Below the pieces are notes generated by a model, which worked only from the letters and a program-made list of their open reading frames with translations, did not search any database and was not told the origin of the DNA. Made by a program: the position numbers and the translations under genes. This document shows positions 39,240 to 50,700 of a stretch of 64,000 nt of DNA, piece by piece (the first letter of the stretch is position 1; each line of letters begins with the position of its first letter). Source of the stretch: Certhia americana. Its lineage: Eukaryota; Chordata; Aves; Passeriformes; Certhiidae. Location: contig JAGMWU010000105.1 of the NCBI GenBank assembly GCA_018697195.1, positions 4,232 to 68,231 of the forward strand. The letters are read 5' to 3'.

Positions 39240-39468
39240 GTAAGAATAACCTCAATTTCTTTGAAAACATGTTTGGCTTTTCCCAAATGTTGTGCTGCCA
39301 TTTTAGAACCAGGTGTTGGACCCAGTACAGTAAGGACCAAGGAAAATTGTGGTATGTTTTAGAGCAGACATCATGAGGTTGTTCTGGTTCCTTTTTGTAT
39401 ATGATCTGTATTTATTATGGCATCTGTGATGAAGCTAAAAACATGTCCTTCTGCCTTCTCCACAACAG

Positions 39469-39580
39469 ATATTTCTGGTGAGGAAATCTGCAAGGCTGCA
39501 GAAGAAAGTCATCTCTCTGCGTCTGTCCAGTGACTGTGGGTCCTGCCTGAAAGAATTTGCCATAAAAGAAAGTACATACA
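39469..39580 (+). CDS. RIN2: RIN2 coding exon 4: SH2 domain core, residues 116-153
   Basis: The 112-nt exon carries the SH2 betaB signature IFLVRKS (residues 116-122). R120 sits at the position that contacts phosphotyrosine in canonical SH2 domains. The next strand (KKVISLRL) and the FAIKESTY segment follow. The acceptor is ccacaacag|ATA and the donor ACATACA|GTAAGT is strong. It enters in phase 0 and leaves after one base of codon 153. As I recall, human RIN2 has His where this protein has R120, so this pocket may be closer to the ancestral or RIN1/RIN3-like state. Confidence 0.97.
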
Positions 39581-41454
39581 GTAAGTTGTGAGTTACATAC
39601 TTTTCAGCTATTCCTTAGGTACTTTTTCTCTGTGGCATGCAGGACCATTCTCACTGCTGAAACCCACAGCAGAGGTTACCCAAAGTCACACAAATAATGT
39701 AATGGGCTGCCTTTGCTGCTCTCTGAGGTGGGCTCTGGGAGTGAGTCAGGCGTATTCTGCCACAAGGAGGGCAGGTGTATGGGAACACTTAAGGCTGCTG
39801 CAGCTGGAATTCTTCCCTTGTGTACCTTGCTGAATCCAGGATTCATTTATTTTTATGGGTAATTATCTTCTTAGAAACTTACATATCTTTTGTAGAAATA
39901 CAGTCTGTAATCCTGTCTGTTTTCAATGAAATGTCCTTGCATTTTCTTTACTCAAGGGATTGTGCTTGGGTGCAACTTTGTCATAAGCTCTGTCTGTAAT
40001 TTAGGTGTGGGATGGGTTGTTGGGTTTCTTTGTGTTGGTGGTGGGTTTTGTTATTGGATTTGGGGGGGGTTTTTTGTGTAATTGCTAAATGGATTTTAAC
40101 CCTTTAGAACTGTTTCTGTTGCAAGATCAGTGATTTCTCTTTTTAATTAAAACTATATTTGTTCTTTGTTTTTGTAGTAGAAATGAGCAAATGTTAGTGC
40201 TCCAAATGGTATTGAACCAATAATGCCCTCATATCTTTAGAAGGGAGGGTGTGAAAAATAAGTTTGGTATTTAGAATGAAAAAAGGAAGCTGCACCTGGT
40301 GAGTGCATGTGGTGCTGAAACTGCAAGTGGAGCAAATATTTAATTTTAACAAGAAAGAGAAAACTGGAGAAAATTAGCAACAATTTCAGCTAAACATTCC
40401 TGAAGCAGAGAGTCTGTAGTTAACTTCTGTTTGTAAAATGACATAATTTTAGTTGAGTTTTTCCTTTTTTATCTCTCCTGCCCCTGCATCGAGGAACAAA
40501 AAGCTAATTCTATGTGTCTGGTTTTAGTTCCAGTTACAGCTAAGGCAAGGCAAAGAGAAAGTTGTCAGTAATAATTGATCTAAGTGTGGTCTAAGGCTGT
40601 GTTTACAGGCTTGTAAACTAATAAGTTCTCATCTAGAGAATAATTTTATACTGTCTTTTATGAACAAAATTATTCCACAAGGGGGAAGTATTTACTGATG
40701 GTTTTAGCCATTTGTCATAGCTGAGGTTTCAGACCAGAGGCAAAAGATCTGGATCGTTTCACTCCAGGAGCTTCTTCTGCTTGTTCTCTGTAGTCAGTGG
40801 GTGAGATTTGCTACTGGCAGCAGAGAGAGCCTGAGGTAATTGTCATTATTACTGAGAACAAGTATTTGTATCAGTAAGAAACAATGGTATCAAGTGGGGA
40901 AAAATGAAAGGCAGTGCTCATGTCTTCCTTTCCCCTTGTGCAAGGCAATGGCATGCAACAGAACAGTTGGAGATTTTTAGGAGTTTTTTTTAGGCTAAAA
41001 GTTTTTCTTGGAGTGAATGAAAATTTATTCCTTTAGGTTCTACACGCCTAGGGCAAAGACAAGTGAGTAGAATAGAATTCAAGGGGAGGAAATAAGAGAT
41101 ATAAAATTAGGTATATTAATACACTGGGTAAACAAAGCCTCAGTTATTGATTTGTTATCTATTAGCAAAACATTGTGCAGGCCTCATCACACTTAATCTG
41201 TTTTATAGGAATTAGACCGTATACTTGGAATACAAAAGCAAACCATCCACCAAGATTATCAGTATATTCTTGAAAATGCCTTCAGCAGGGATATGTACTC
41301 CTCTATCGAGTTGTTTTCTTTTAACCAAACAGTAGCTAGTTTGATGGTGAAAATTTACTAACTTCAGAATGCTAAAATATAAGATGTGTTTTATTAAACT
41401 GTTTTGAGAAACAGTGGATTAATGTGTGATTCTTTCTTGTAACTTTCTTCACAG
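39581..41454 (+). other. RIN2: RIN2 intron 4 (1874 bp)
   Basis: The intron has a G/T-rich stretch at about 40005-40080 that includes an eight-G run. The acceptor is ttcttcacag. I see no gene, RNA or classifiable repeat. Confidence 0.75.
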
Positions 41455-41527
41455 CGTTTTCCTTGGAGGGGTCTGGAATAAGTTTTGCTGATTTGTTCAG
41501 ACTCATTGCTTTCTACTGTATTAGCAG
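41455..41527 (+). CDS. RIN2: RIN2 coding exon 5: SH2 domain, residues 153-177
   Basis: The 73-nt exon encodes FSLEGSGISFADLFRLIAFY followed by CIS, the C-terminal half of the SH2 domain including its second helix. This stretch is almost unchanged from human RIN2 as I recall it. It completes codon 153 (A|CG), leaves two bases of an Arg codon, and has a good donor, AG|GTAAGA. It is too short to stand out as an open frame alone; identity rests on the peptide, the phase match and both splice sites. Confidence 0.96.
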
Positions 41528-43515
41528 GTAAGATGGTGCTATGTTCCAAGTCACATCTGCTAGACAGTCTCGAGAAAAAGTACTTTTGAGCTCTTGGTTC
41601 AGCATGATATTTATGTTGCTAATCTGCAAATATTCCTGGGTAGCCTTAGAAGGTAATGGTAGAAATCAGAGGTGAGTCTTGGAAGAAAGTGTCTCTGACT
41701 TATTTCATAGGGATTATTGGGAGGCTGCTGTGGTTTTACCCACACAGCTGTGAGGTGGTGCCAAGCTGAACTTTTCTTTAGCTGATATCTTGTGATGCTT
41801 TCTTAAGTGCTCCATAGCTCATTTAAAAGCAATCACAGACTAGCTTGCAAAGTCCATTTCTTGGAATTGCTGGCGAAAAGAATTTTTGGAGAGTAATGGA
41901 AAAATGTCAGGTACGTAGAGTATGACAGCTGGGAGATGTCAGTTCAAATGGAGAACAACAAAAACAGCCTTGTCAGCTTTGCACTTTATGGTTGCCAAAC
42001 CATAAGGTTTCCAGGCAGTATGCAGAAAAAAATTAGCTGATATTTTAATCTCTTGTTTTCAGTTTGATTTACTGAGTTTACTGGTGAAAATTTCCAGACT
42101 GATGCTTGAGCCTTATGTGTATGCACAGACAGGACACAACCAAACTGCACTGATGCACATTTTCTGAAGGAAGCAGGGGGAAGCAGCTGTGATGGTCTTG
42201 TTCCTTTTACTGCATCAAGGCTGCCAATTCATGCTAACCATGTGGTGATTTCTGGTGTGGGATGCTCTTGGGTTGCTGTGCTTGTTGGTTTTGTTTGTGG
42301 TGGAGAAGCATCTTAGACCCCTTTGCTACAGCCTGTGTTTAGCCAAGCTGTACGTACGTGTAACAAAAGCAGCATTGATACCACATGGGTAATTCGTCAG
42401 CACTCAGATGAGAAATGAGCTGAAAATGCATTTAAAAGTAGTTTAATGAGGAGATATTCCTTATCTTGTCACCCTTTCAGTCCTGCCCACTTGCCAGGCT
42501 CTGGTAAATTCTCACTAAGTACATACAGGATCATGTAACAAACAGAGATTTCTTGGCATTAGTCTCTCCATTTTCTTTCACTGAAGGTTCAACGTTGTTT
42601 TGTATAGACTAAAGGAGGCAAATAGGTAGCTACTGTGAAAAAGAGACAGTACCATTTGATACATAACAGGAAATCCAGGAGGGTTTTCTAAAACCAGAGA
42701 AAATTTCTTGCAGGAGGTACCCAAACAGTTTTTAATGAGGGTTCACCTGTCTTTGAATTGAGACCATGATGACGATCTGGACTCTGGATTTTCTGTGGTA
42801 CCATGTAAAGTGCCTTTCAAATACTTTTTAGATAGTGTATCAGTCTTGTGCATATGCTTGGCTCGAGTGTGAGTGGAATTCTGAGATCGTGTTTTTTCAA
42901 GAAGCTAACATAAAACATAAAGAATATTTATGTGATAAAGATCCATTATCTGTCTGTGCTATAGCAAATGGTTGGCTTGTTCTCAACCTTAAAACCAAAA
43001 TTCATGCTGACACCAGTTGTATAGGATTCTCATTTAGTCTTAATTCTATTTACTTCTGTTAGAGATGTTGCAGTTTGGCAACAATTAGTTAGAATAAAAT
43101 TTTTATTCTAAAAACTGGAAGAGCAGTCAACAGTATATTCAGAAAGTAAGAAGCTTTTTTGAAGTGTTAAGGGCAGATAACAAGTTTGCATCTCACTGAT
43201 CTGATTGTAGAAGACCAGGTGTAAAATCTTCTGTTGGAAAGGCAGAAAATACTGGATGGCTCTGGGGAAATGATCCTAGGGAAAGTCCTGGGCACTTGAC
43301 TGTCATTTGCCCTTTACACAACTCTGCAATTTAAAGGAGACCTGAAGTTGGTAATGTAATGATTAACTGTGCTGTGTGTTTAAGGATCTTCCTACCTGCC
43401 ACAGCTCAAGAAGAAAATAATCAGAGATCACCCACTGCCAATGTTGAAAAAAAAAAAAGCTTTTAAAACTATGGATGTTGCTGAAAACCATAGTGGTTTT
43501 TCTCTTTGGAAACAG
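41528..43515 (+). other. RIN2: RIN2 intron 5 (1988 bp)
   Basis: The intron opens with GTAAGA and ends ttggaaacag. It contains an A-run at about 43446-43457. No gene, RNA or classifiable repeat is seen. Confidence 0.75.
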
Positions 43516-43607
43516 GGATGTCCTTCCATTCACACTGAAGTTGCCTCATGCAATCGCTGCAGCAAAGACAGAAGCTGAACTTGAAGAGATTGCTCAGCTT
43601 GGACTGA
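43516..43607 (+). CDS. RIN2: RIN2 coding exon 6: end of SH2 domain, residues 177-208
   Basis: The 92-nt exon encodes DVLPFTLKLPHAIAAAKTEA and then ELEEIAQLGL, the segment that closes the SH2 domain in RIN family proteins. It begins by completing the Arg codon left by exon 5 (AG|G) and ends with the first base of an Asn codon, with donor GGACTGA|GTAAGT. Its acceptor, tttggaaacag, has a poor pyrimidine tract, yet phase and peptide support it. Confidence 0.96.
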
Positions 43608-46600
43608 GTAAGTAGTGCTCTACAAAGATGTCCTTCCCTGTAGCACTCCTGTAACACTGAAAAAAAAAAATAGGCTGTATTAGTAAATAGTTCGTAATGG
43701 TTAGTGTTGATACAAATTTCATTTAGAAAAGCCATTTCTCTTATGTGGGAAGGCTGGACCTTATTCTGGCCAAGGAGTGATGCTCTTCCTTCCTTCTGTG
43801 CCTTCTGTGATTTTTTTATTAGTGCTGGGTTTTTCTTCCTTCTTCTCTCCCCTCTCTGGGCACCCCTTGGGCAAAGCAAATCTCACAGTCCCCACAGAGA
43901 GATTGAAGTGGCTTCTGCTCCAAGACCTAACATTGTCTGCATGGTCACAAAGCAGGCACTGGCTTTATAATTTATTCTGAGGAAAGTGTAGGAACTGAAG
44001 TTCCCTGTTAATAAACCTCCTGTTCAAATTGACATGCAAATTTAAAATGGTGAGTTTTGAGATCAGTGCCTCAATGAAGTAGCATATTTAGAAAATGAGG
44101 AGTGTGTATATAGGATGTGTAGAATGTATCCACGGGCAGGGGTTAGGCAAAATTTTTTAAATACCAAAAGACAATGCAATGACATGTTCTTACACCGATT
44201 GGCTGCTACAGCCAAACACAGGCTCATTGTAAAGCATACCTTGAGCTCAGAGGAGATGAATACAAAGCCTAGTGGGATTTGAAACTTGGGCACCACCCAG
44301 ATGAATCATTGAGCAACTCCAGATTGAGCAAAGTGCTGAGTATCCTCATTTCCTTCTCCAGGAAGGGAAGGTTGGCTGTCAGCAGTCTTTGCTGCAGTAG
44401 ATTTTTTAATCATCTTGGATGTTGAAAAGAATCCTCTCTAAATCAGTGTTAGCATAAGGATTTCTTGAACTGTCTAGTGGGACTTTGCAGGACATTGCAT
44501 ACCCAGGGATGTATTGCAGTGCATTTGCATACAAATTGCATTGGTATTGCAGTAGCAATGCAATTAAAGGGTTTGTTTTAGAGAGGAGAGAAATTACTTC
44601 TTTGCTGCTTGTCTGCAAGTTTAGGTAATTAGGTGAAACTGCAGATTATCATGGGAATAGAGGCAAATGTGGTACTATTGAGGTCAATATTTAGATGGCA
44701 AAAAGAAAGTAAAAGGTCTGACTGGGATACAGTGTAATGAGGACTGTCTCCCAGCGACACATGGAAGCCTTAAAGTAACAGGAGGTGAGTCTCTGCAGAG
44801 GAGACTATAATGGTGATGTTGGTCAGGCTCTCCAGGCTAGCCACACTTTGTCACCAGGCCCAGAGCACTGTGGCCTACTTGCTGCAGAATTAGTCTTGCT
44901 CTTGAGCAGAGACTCTGCATTGTGTGTGTTTTTTCTTTAGCTACTACACTTGAAAGCTGAGGAAGAGATTGATGGATTGGTGTCTGTGTGGTTGCTGATT
45001 TGGGGTCAATTATCTGATATACAGGAGATTAAGATCACAGTTTCCATGAGCTAAGAGCAGGTAACAAAATTGAGATTTTGATGGAGTTTTATGTGTCCAC
45101 ATGGAGAAGAGGACACCAGAAAGTCAGTCTTTCAATGCTGTGGACTTGAGTCTTAAAAACTCCCAGCAGCCCTTCCTGTTAAGTGAAGTTTTCTTTGAGG
45201 AACATGTAGGCACAAAACCCTGTGGTGTGTGAACACAGGGTTGTATCCCCTGTCAGAGCTCTCTTGTACAGTAGGCTCAGAGGGAGAGCTGCACAACACA
45301 AGTCAACAGCATGTAGCCCAGCAAACCACATCAGGAGTAACTTGTGGTAAACATTTCAAGGTTATTGCCAACCTGTAAGGTTTCATGCACTGAACATATG
45401 ATTCTCTGTCAGTCTCCCTTGTGTTTCACCTGCAGCAGTGCTTACATCACATGCCAGGCACAGGCACTGAGAGATCTGCAGGCAGGATGTGAAGTCATGA
45501 AGCTGGGAACACCAGCAGCATGGCATGACCATGTAGAGATACATGCCTTTGCCTACAGACATTCTCTGACTATGGCCTGTCACCATGGGCTATTTCCTGT
45601 TTTCTGCCCCACAGGCAGGACATGGCTGTTGGGCATGGACCTGCTGTAGATTGCCATTTGTGTACTTGGGCCCAGGTATCATTGCTCAGTTGCCTCCAGT
45701 GAGCCATCTTTACACACCATGTCAAGATGGGCCAATTTTAGCTAAATCTCCCTCCTCTGGTATTCTGCCCTTATTTCAGCATGATTGCTGCCTTCAAGGG
45801 CACATCTGGTTTCTATCTTCATACCTTCAGGAACCAATTCTCTTTAGCAGTGACTCTGTTGCACAAAGATGCTGACACTTTGCTGGGACAAGTGCAGAGG
45901 CTGCAGCTGCAAGCTGCTGATGTAGCATAGGTTTTCTGTGTTGCGGGTGGGACTGCACACTGGGTCTCTTTATGTTTCACTGCGTGTCTATATTCTCAGG
46001 CAAACTGTGCCCAAGGTAAAGGCAGGCCAGCAGGCCAGTGCCCTTTTTAGGTGCTTGGAACGCTTGGTCTGCGTAGCTAAAGGTGATGTGTGCATCCTCC
46101 ACAGCAAAATGTGAGCTGCCTTTCCATGTACAGTTTCATGTGTTCACTATGAAAAGAAACTGAATCAAGATACTTGTAAAGTTTCTGTAAGTGGCCTTTA
46201 ACTGGTGCAAATCAACATAATTAGTGTCCTTAATGAAGTGAGCTTATTAATACCAGCTGCGAATCTTGCTTTATTTCTCCTGAGATGCTAGCAAGCAGTT
46301 TGTGTTCATTTCAGTCTCAAGCCAATAAAAAGTATTCTGTTACAGTCTCCATTCCTTTCTTTGATTCTCAGTTTAATTTTAAGCTCAGTGGGCCGGTTGG
46401 AAGCTATGCATTGGTCATGGTATTTATAAATGAGTAAGAGCAGTCCCAGGAATGTAGCATGCACTTATGTCTGGTGGTGCTTTAAGATGTTCACTTGGAT
46501 TTGTTTTCCACTTGGAATTAATAAAATCTTGCCCAAATTTCTTGATACTTTAAACTAGTGTTGTTGAGCTGAATGTTCTGAAAGCCATCTGCATTGCTGC

Positions 46601-46636
46601 TTTGCATTTTTACATTAATGCAATGATGATTTTCAG
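43608..46636 (+). other. RIN2: RIN2 intron 6 (3029 bp)
   Basis: Ordinary intronic sequence with a short A-run at 43660-43670. Open frames at 45344-45875 are short and unrecognised. The acceptor is tgattttcag, immediately before codons for NFWSS. Confidence 0.75.
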
Positions 46637-47743
46637 ACTTTTGGAGCTCCCTGGCTAACAGCAAACCCCCGGATCCTTCACCTCCCTGTAGGCCTGTGCC
46701 TTTGGACAGTGCTCGCAAAGCCTCACGCCAGCTCTGCCTTATAAATGGAGTGCATTCTATACGAACCAGAACGCCTTCAGAGCTGGAGTGCAGCCAGACC
46801 AACGGAGCACTGTGTTTCATTAATCCCCTCTTCTTAAAAGTGCACAGCCAGGATGTCAGTGGAAGTCTGAAAAGGCAGAGCCCAAGAACTCCAGACGTGA
46901 ATGGCACAGCAAGGCCTCGCTCCCCTCCGCCCCGGCCGCCACCTCCTGCTATTAATAGCAACCTCACGAGCCCACAGATTTCTAGGACTATAAAGCAGGC
47001 AAGCATGCCAGAAACAGTCAGCCATAAGAAGGAGAGAGGCTTGGATTTGCTGCAGACCAAGCCCACCCCAATTCCGCCTCCTCGGCTGAAGAAGCAGGCT
47101 GTGTGCTCCGAGGCAGACGGTGCCTCCAGGAGTGCGGCGGCGGTCCGGCCCGAGGCAGACGCTGTTCCAGGTGAAACCCTGCCTGATTCAGCTCCAGCAG
47201 CTCCCAAAAAGACGCTGGCTGCCATCTCTGAGTCACACATCCCGTGGAATGGGGGCAGGCAGAGACTGAGCGACATGAGCATTTCCACCTCCTCGTCTGA
47301 CTCGCTGGACTTCGATCGGAGCATGCCACTCTTTGGCTATGAGGGGGACACCAACAGCAGCCTGGAGGACTTTGAGGGGGAAAGTGACCAGGAGAGCATG
47401 GCACCCCCTTTGAAGCCCAAGAAGAAAAGAAGCAGCTCCTTTGTTCTCCCCAAGATTGTGAAATCTCAGCTACGGAAAGTCAGCGGTGTTTTCAGTTCCT
47501 TCATGACCCCCGAGAAGAGGATGATTAAGAAAATTGCAGAGATGTCCCGGGACAAACGCACCTATTTTGGATGCTTAGTACAGGACTATGTCAGCTTTCT
47601 TCAAGAAAACAAGGAGTGCCATGTTTCGAGCACTGATATGCTGCAAACAATTCGTCAGTTCATGACCCAAGTCAAGAACTATTTGTCCCAAAGCTCCGAA
47701 CTTGATCCCCCAATCGAATCACTGATTCCTGAAGACCAGATAG
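46637..47743 (+). CDS. RIN2: RIN2 coding exon 7: linker with SH3 motifs and RIN-homology region, residues 208-577
   Basis: This 1107-nt exon is the largest. In order it encodes: the LCLINGVHSIRTRTPSELEC block; two proline-rich motifs, SPPPRPPPP (303-311) and KPTPIPPPRLKK (349-360), the second a PxxPxR-type SH3 ligand of the kind RIN proteins use to bind amphiphysin; a variable GC-rich stretch (about 361-410) that is shorter than in human as I recall; a serine-rich block with RLSDMSISTSSSDSL and SMPLFGYE; a basic run KPKKKRSSSF (467-476); and the conserved RIN-homology region from VFSSFMTPEKRM onward, ending PIESLIPEDQI. The phase is 2 bases in and 1 base out, with donor ATAG|GTAAGA. The serine/basic region is a likely site of phospho-regulation, an inference. 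Confidence 0.98.
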
Positions 47744-50700
47744 GTAAGAAACACTGTCCTGTGTTTTGGGGGGAGGTGAAAGTGTGTAATCTGTGTTTAT
47801 AGTGATAGTTTTTGTCCAGTTCAGAAAGGTGGGGCTATTTTGGCTAGTAGGGCTTGAGCTGCCGAGTATTTGAGTCTTAAAACAGCCTCCCCCTCCGCTC
47901 CCCACGCCAAAACACCTTGTCAGCTTGGAATGATTGCACTACGAAGTTGGTCATTAGAAGTTATCCTTAAAATAGGTGCAATGTGGACTTTTTACCTGTG
48001 ATTATTACTTTTTTACCTGCTGTACTGTTAACAATAGAGAATTGGTAACATACTTGCTGACACACGTGTTTTTCTCTGAATTGTGCTGGCAGAGTTCTCA
48101 GTGTTTGGTCTAAAACTGCCAAATCTAACCATTTAGATTGCAGCTGTAGAACTAGAATTTATTCTAAACCGGTGACATTTAAGAGCAAAGAGACATTTTA
48201 TGACGACTTAGTTTTGAAATAAATTGATTCCTCCAGACATTCTTAGTCACTTTTGGCAAAGCTGTACTATCCCTGCCCTTGAAACTAAATAAAAAGATAT
48301 GAAAGAGTTTTAGAAAGCAAACGTGTGCAAGAGAGAGAAGGAGCTGCTAATCTAGTTTTCTGTACTTCTCTGTTAGATGTTTTTGTGAGTGGTTAAGGAT
48401 GAGCTATATGTTAGAATATATGTTTTAACAGGAGAGAGAGATTTGTGTATCCAAAAAAGTGAAATCATTGTTGCTGTATAAATCTGTACAGAGTCTGAGC
48501 AGTATTTGTAAAAGAGCCTGTAAGCCAGTTTAAGAGGTAAACATGCCCCAGGGCAGAATACTTTCCTTGTGAGCTCACTTCAGTCCTAATTTGCTTGTTT
48601 TTCTCCATACCTCAGTGTCCCAACAGTTGGCTCAGTGCAAAATTGGCAGTTACTTCCTTTCCTGGGACTAGAGGGTAATTTTCTATTGACATTCTGTCTG
48701 TCCTTAACCAAGAGGAAGTATTCTCACGTAACCTCAACTTTATTTACACAAAGTCAAGCAAAAGTCACAAGGACTGCTAAAGCAAATACAAAAATGTGAA
48801 GAGTGTCCCAAATATTAAGACTCAGAGACATGTAATAGTCTGACTATAATAATAAAGACTGTTAGGTGGGCATTACATGGAAGAAAAAGCACCAAATTAC
48901 GCAGGGGACGCAGGCACATTTTTTGCCTGCATTTGTGTAGAGTGCTGGATATTTGATAGAGCAATACAGATTGAGTTTGGTTGTAATTTTGTGAACAATC
49001 TATTGTTATGTACTTCTAATTTCAAAAGGTTGTGGTTTAATCGGACTGTGGGTCACCCAAGACTGGAAAAAATGTTGTCTGCTATTAAATGTTTCACACT
49101 TTGGAGTAGCATAAACTATTAAATATAACAACTAAAACTGCCCTGGTTTTCTTCAGTGACAAAGTCTGGTTTTGATCATGTGACTACACAGAATTCATTT
49201 ATAAAGTGGGCTGGTTTAAACAAAGAACAAACTTGCTTTTGAATCATCTACTGCCTTTGGCTTGAGCCAGCAAACAACTGCAGTGGATCAGGAGCATCAG
49301 ATGTTGCTGATCTAAGCAGATAACTATGTGACAGCAAAATTTAGTCATCCCTATGGAGAGCTTTTTATGAAGTAAAGCCCTGCCTGTTGTCCACAGTTTT
49401 CCTTGACTATTTCAATATGGAATTACAGCCCAGATTTTAACTTGGTGGGTAGTTGTTCTCTCTCGTCAGTTCACACTTCCGCAGTGCAGTTTTTTTTCGC
49501 GATGTGTCAGCCTGGTGCTGGATGTGTGCTTCTGGGAGAATTCTCCTCCTTTCTGAGTCATTCAAGCTTCACTTTAACCCTCTTTTGTCTCCTGATCTTC
49601 AGTAGGTGCTGGAACAGCACCCCCAGGTTTAGTGAAGCCCTCGGTGTTTGGACCTTCTTCCCATGTCTCCGTAATGATCTTTATGATGTGTAGCTTTTCT
49701 TCTAGAACTGCAAGGACTCTTGCAAGCAGAAGACTTCTGTGGCAGATCTTTTAAGCTTCCCAGATAGGGGTCCTATCAAATTTTTAAACTTATGCAAAAT
49801 CATGGGGAAATATGTGTCAGGGTTTCTAAATAGTCCTGACAGATGCCTGCTAACCTTAGCACTGTAGGCTGTTAACCCTCCCTGAAGCAGTGGGACTCCC
49901 AGTTTTAGGACACAATCAAGAGTAAGGCACATGGCTCTTTATTGTTTAAGGATGAATGCAATTTATTTTTTTAAAAGATATCCATACCTCAATTTGTATC
50001 CACAGAATAAAGACCTGGATTGGTCCAAGGAGAGCCTGATAGTCCAGAGCTGCTTGATCAGCAAATGTTTGGGAGTTTTTCTTTGTCTTTTCATCTTTTC
50101 CTAGCTTTGAACAGAAGGGAGTCAAGTTGAATGTTGACACTTTGCCAAGTGGGATCTAACATCTGACATCTGAAAAACTTCAGTCTCAGTGCCCGAATCT
50201 GGCCCTGTACCAAGAAATGACTGATTTAAACATTTGTCAGTAAGGTACTAACTGCTTATGTGGAAACATGCCTAAACAATACTGTCTTATTATTTGTTGA
50301 GGTATTTTAATATGTTAGGGATATTTAAATGCTGAATATTAAAGAAGCTTGGAGAGAATGTGTTGGCCCCTTACTGACAGTTCATGCCTTGTTGCAGGGC
50401 CTTGAGTCTGTACAGAGGAGTTGCAAGCAGACAAAGCTGGACATACTAATTAACTGAAGCCCAAGACTGACCCCCGTGGTACCTTTCTTCCAATTTCTGT
50501 CTTCTTTGACAGTCAACCATGGATACTTGTGATCTCAGTACAGTATTCTATGCACCTATTGATGCACCCTGCTTATGGATATTATGACAAGACAGCATTT
50601 CCATTGTTTGTTTATATGGATAGTGCACAAAATTAGGCCTATGGGTCTTAAAAAGATTAAGCGGCAGCCCACCCCAAGTCCCCTCTTCTTTACTAACCCA

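Noticed and set aside
46518..47404. Long minus-strand open frames opposite RIN2 exon 7 (268 and 128 codons)
   Set aside because: They are shadows of the conserved sense coding exon; constraint on the sense frame explains the lack of stops.
46696..47802. Exon 7 reading frame continuing past 47743 for about 19 codons
   Set aside because: A strong donor (ATAG|GTAAGA) and a phase-matched next exon show the continuation is intron, not coding.
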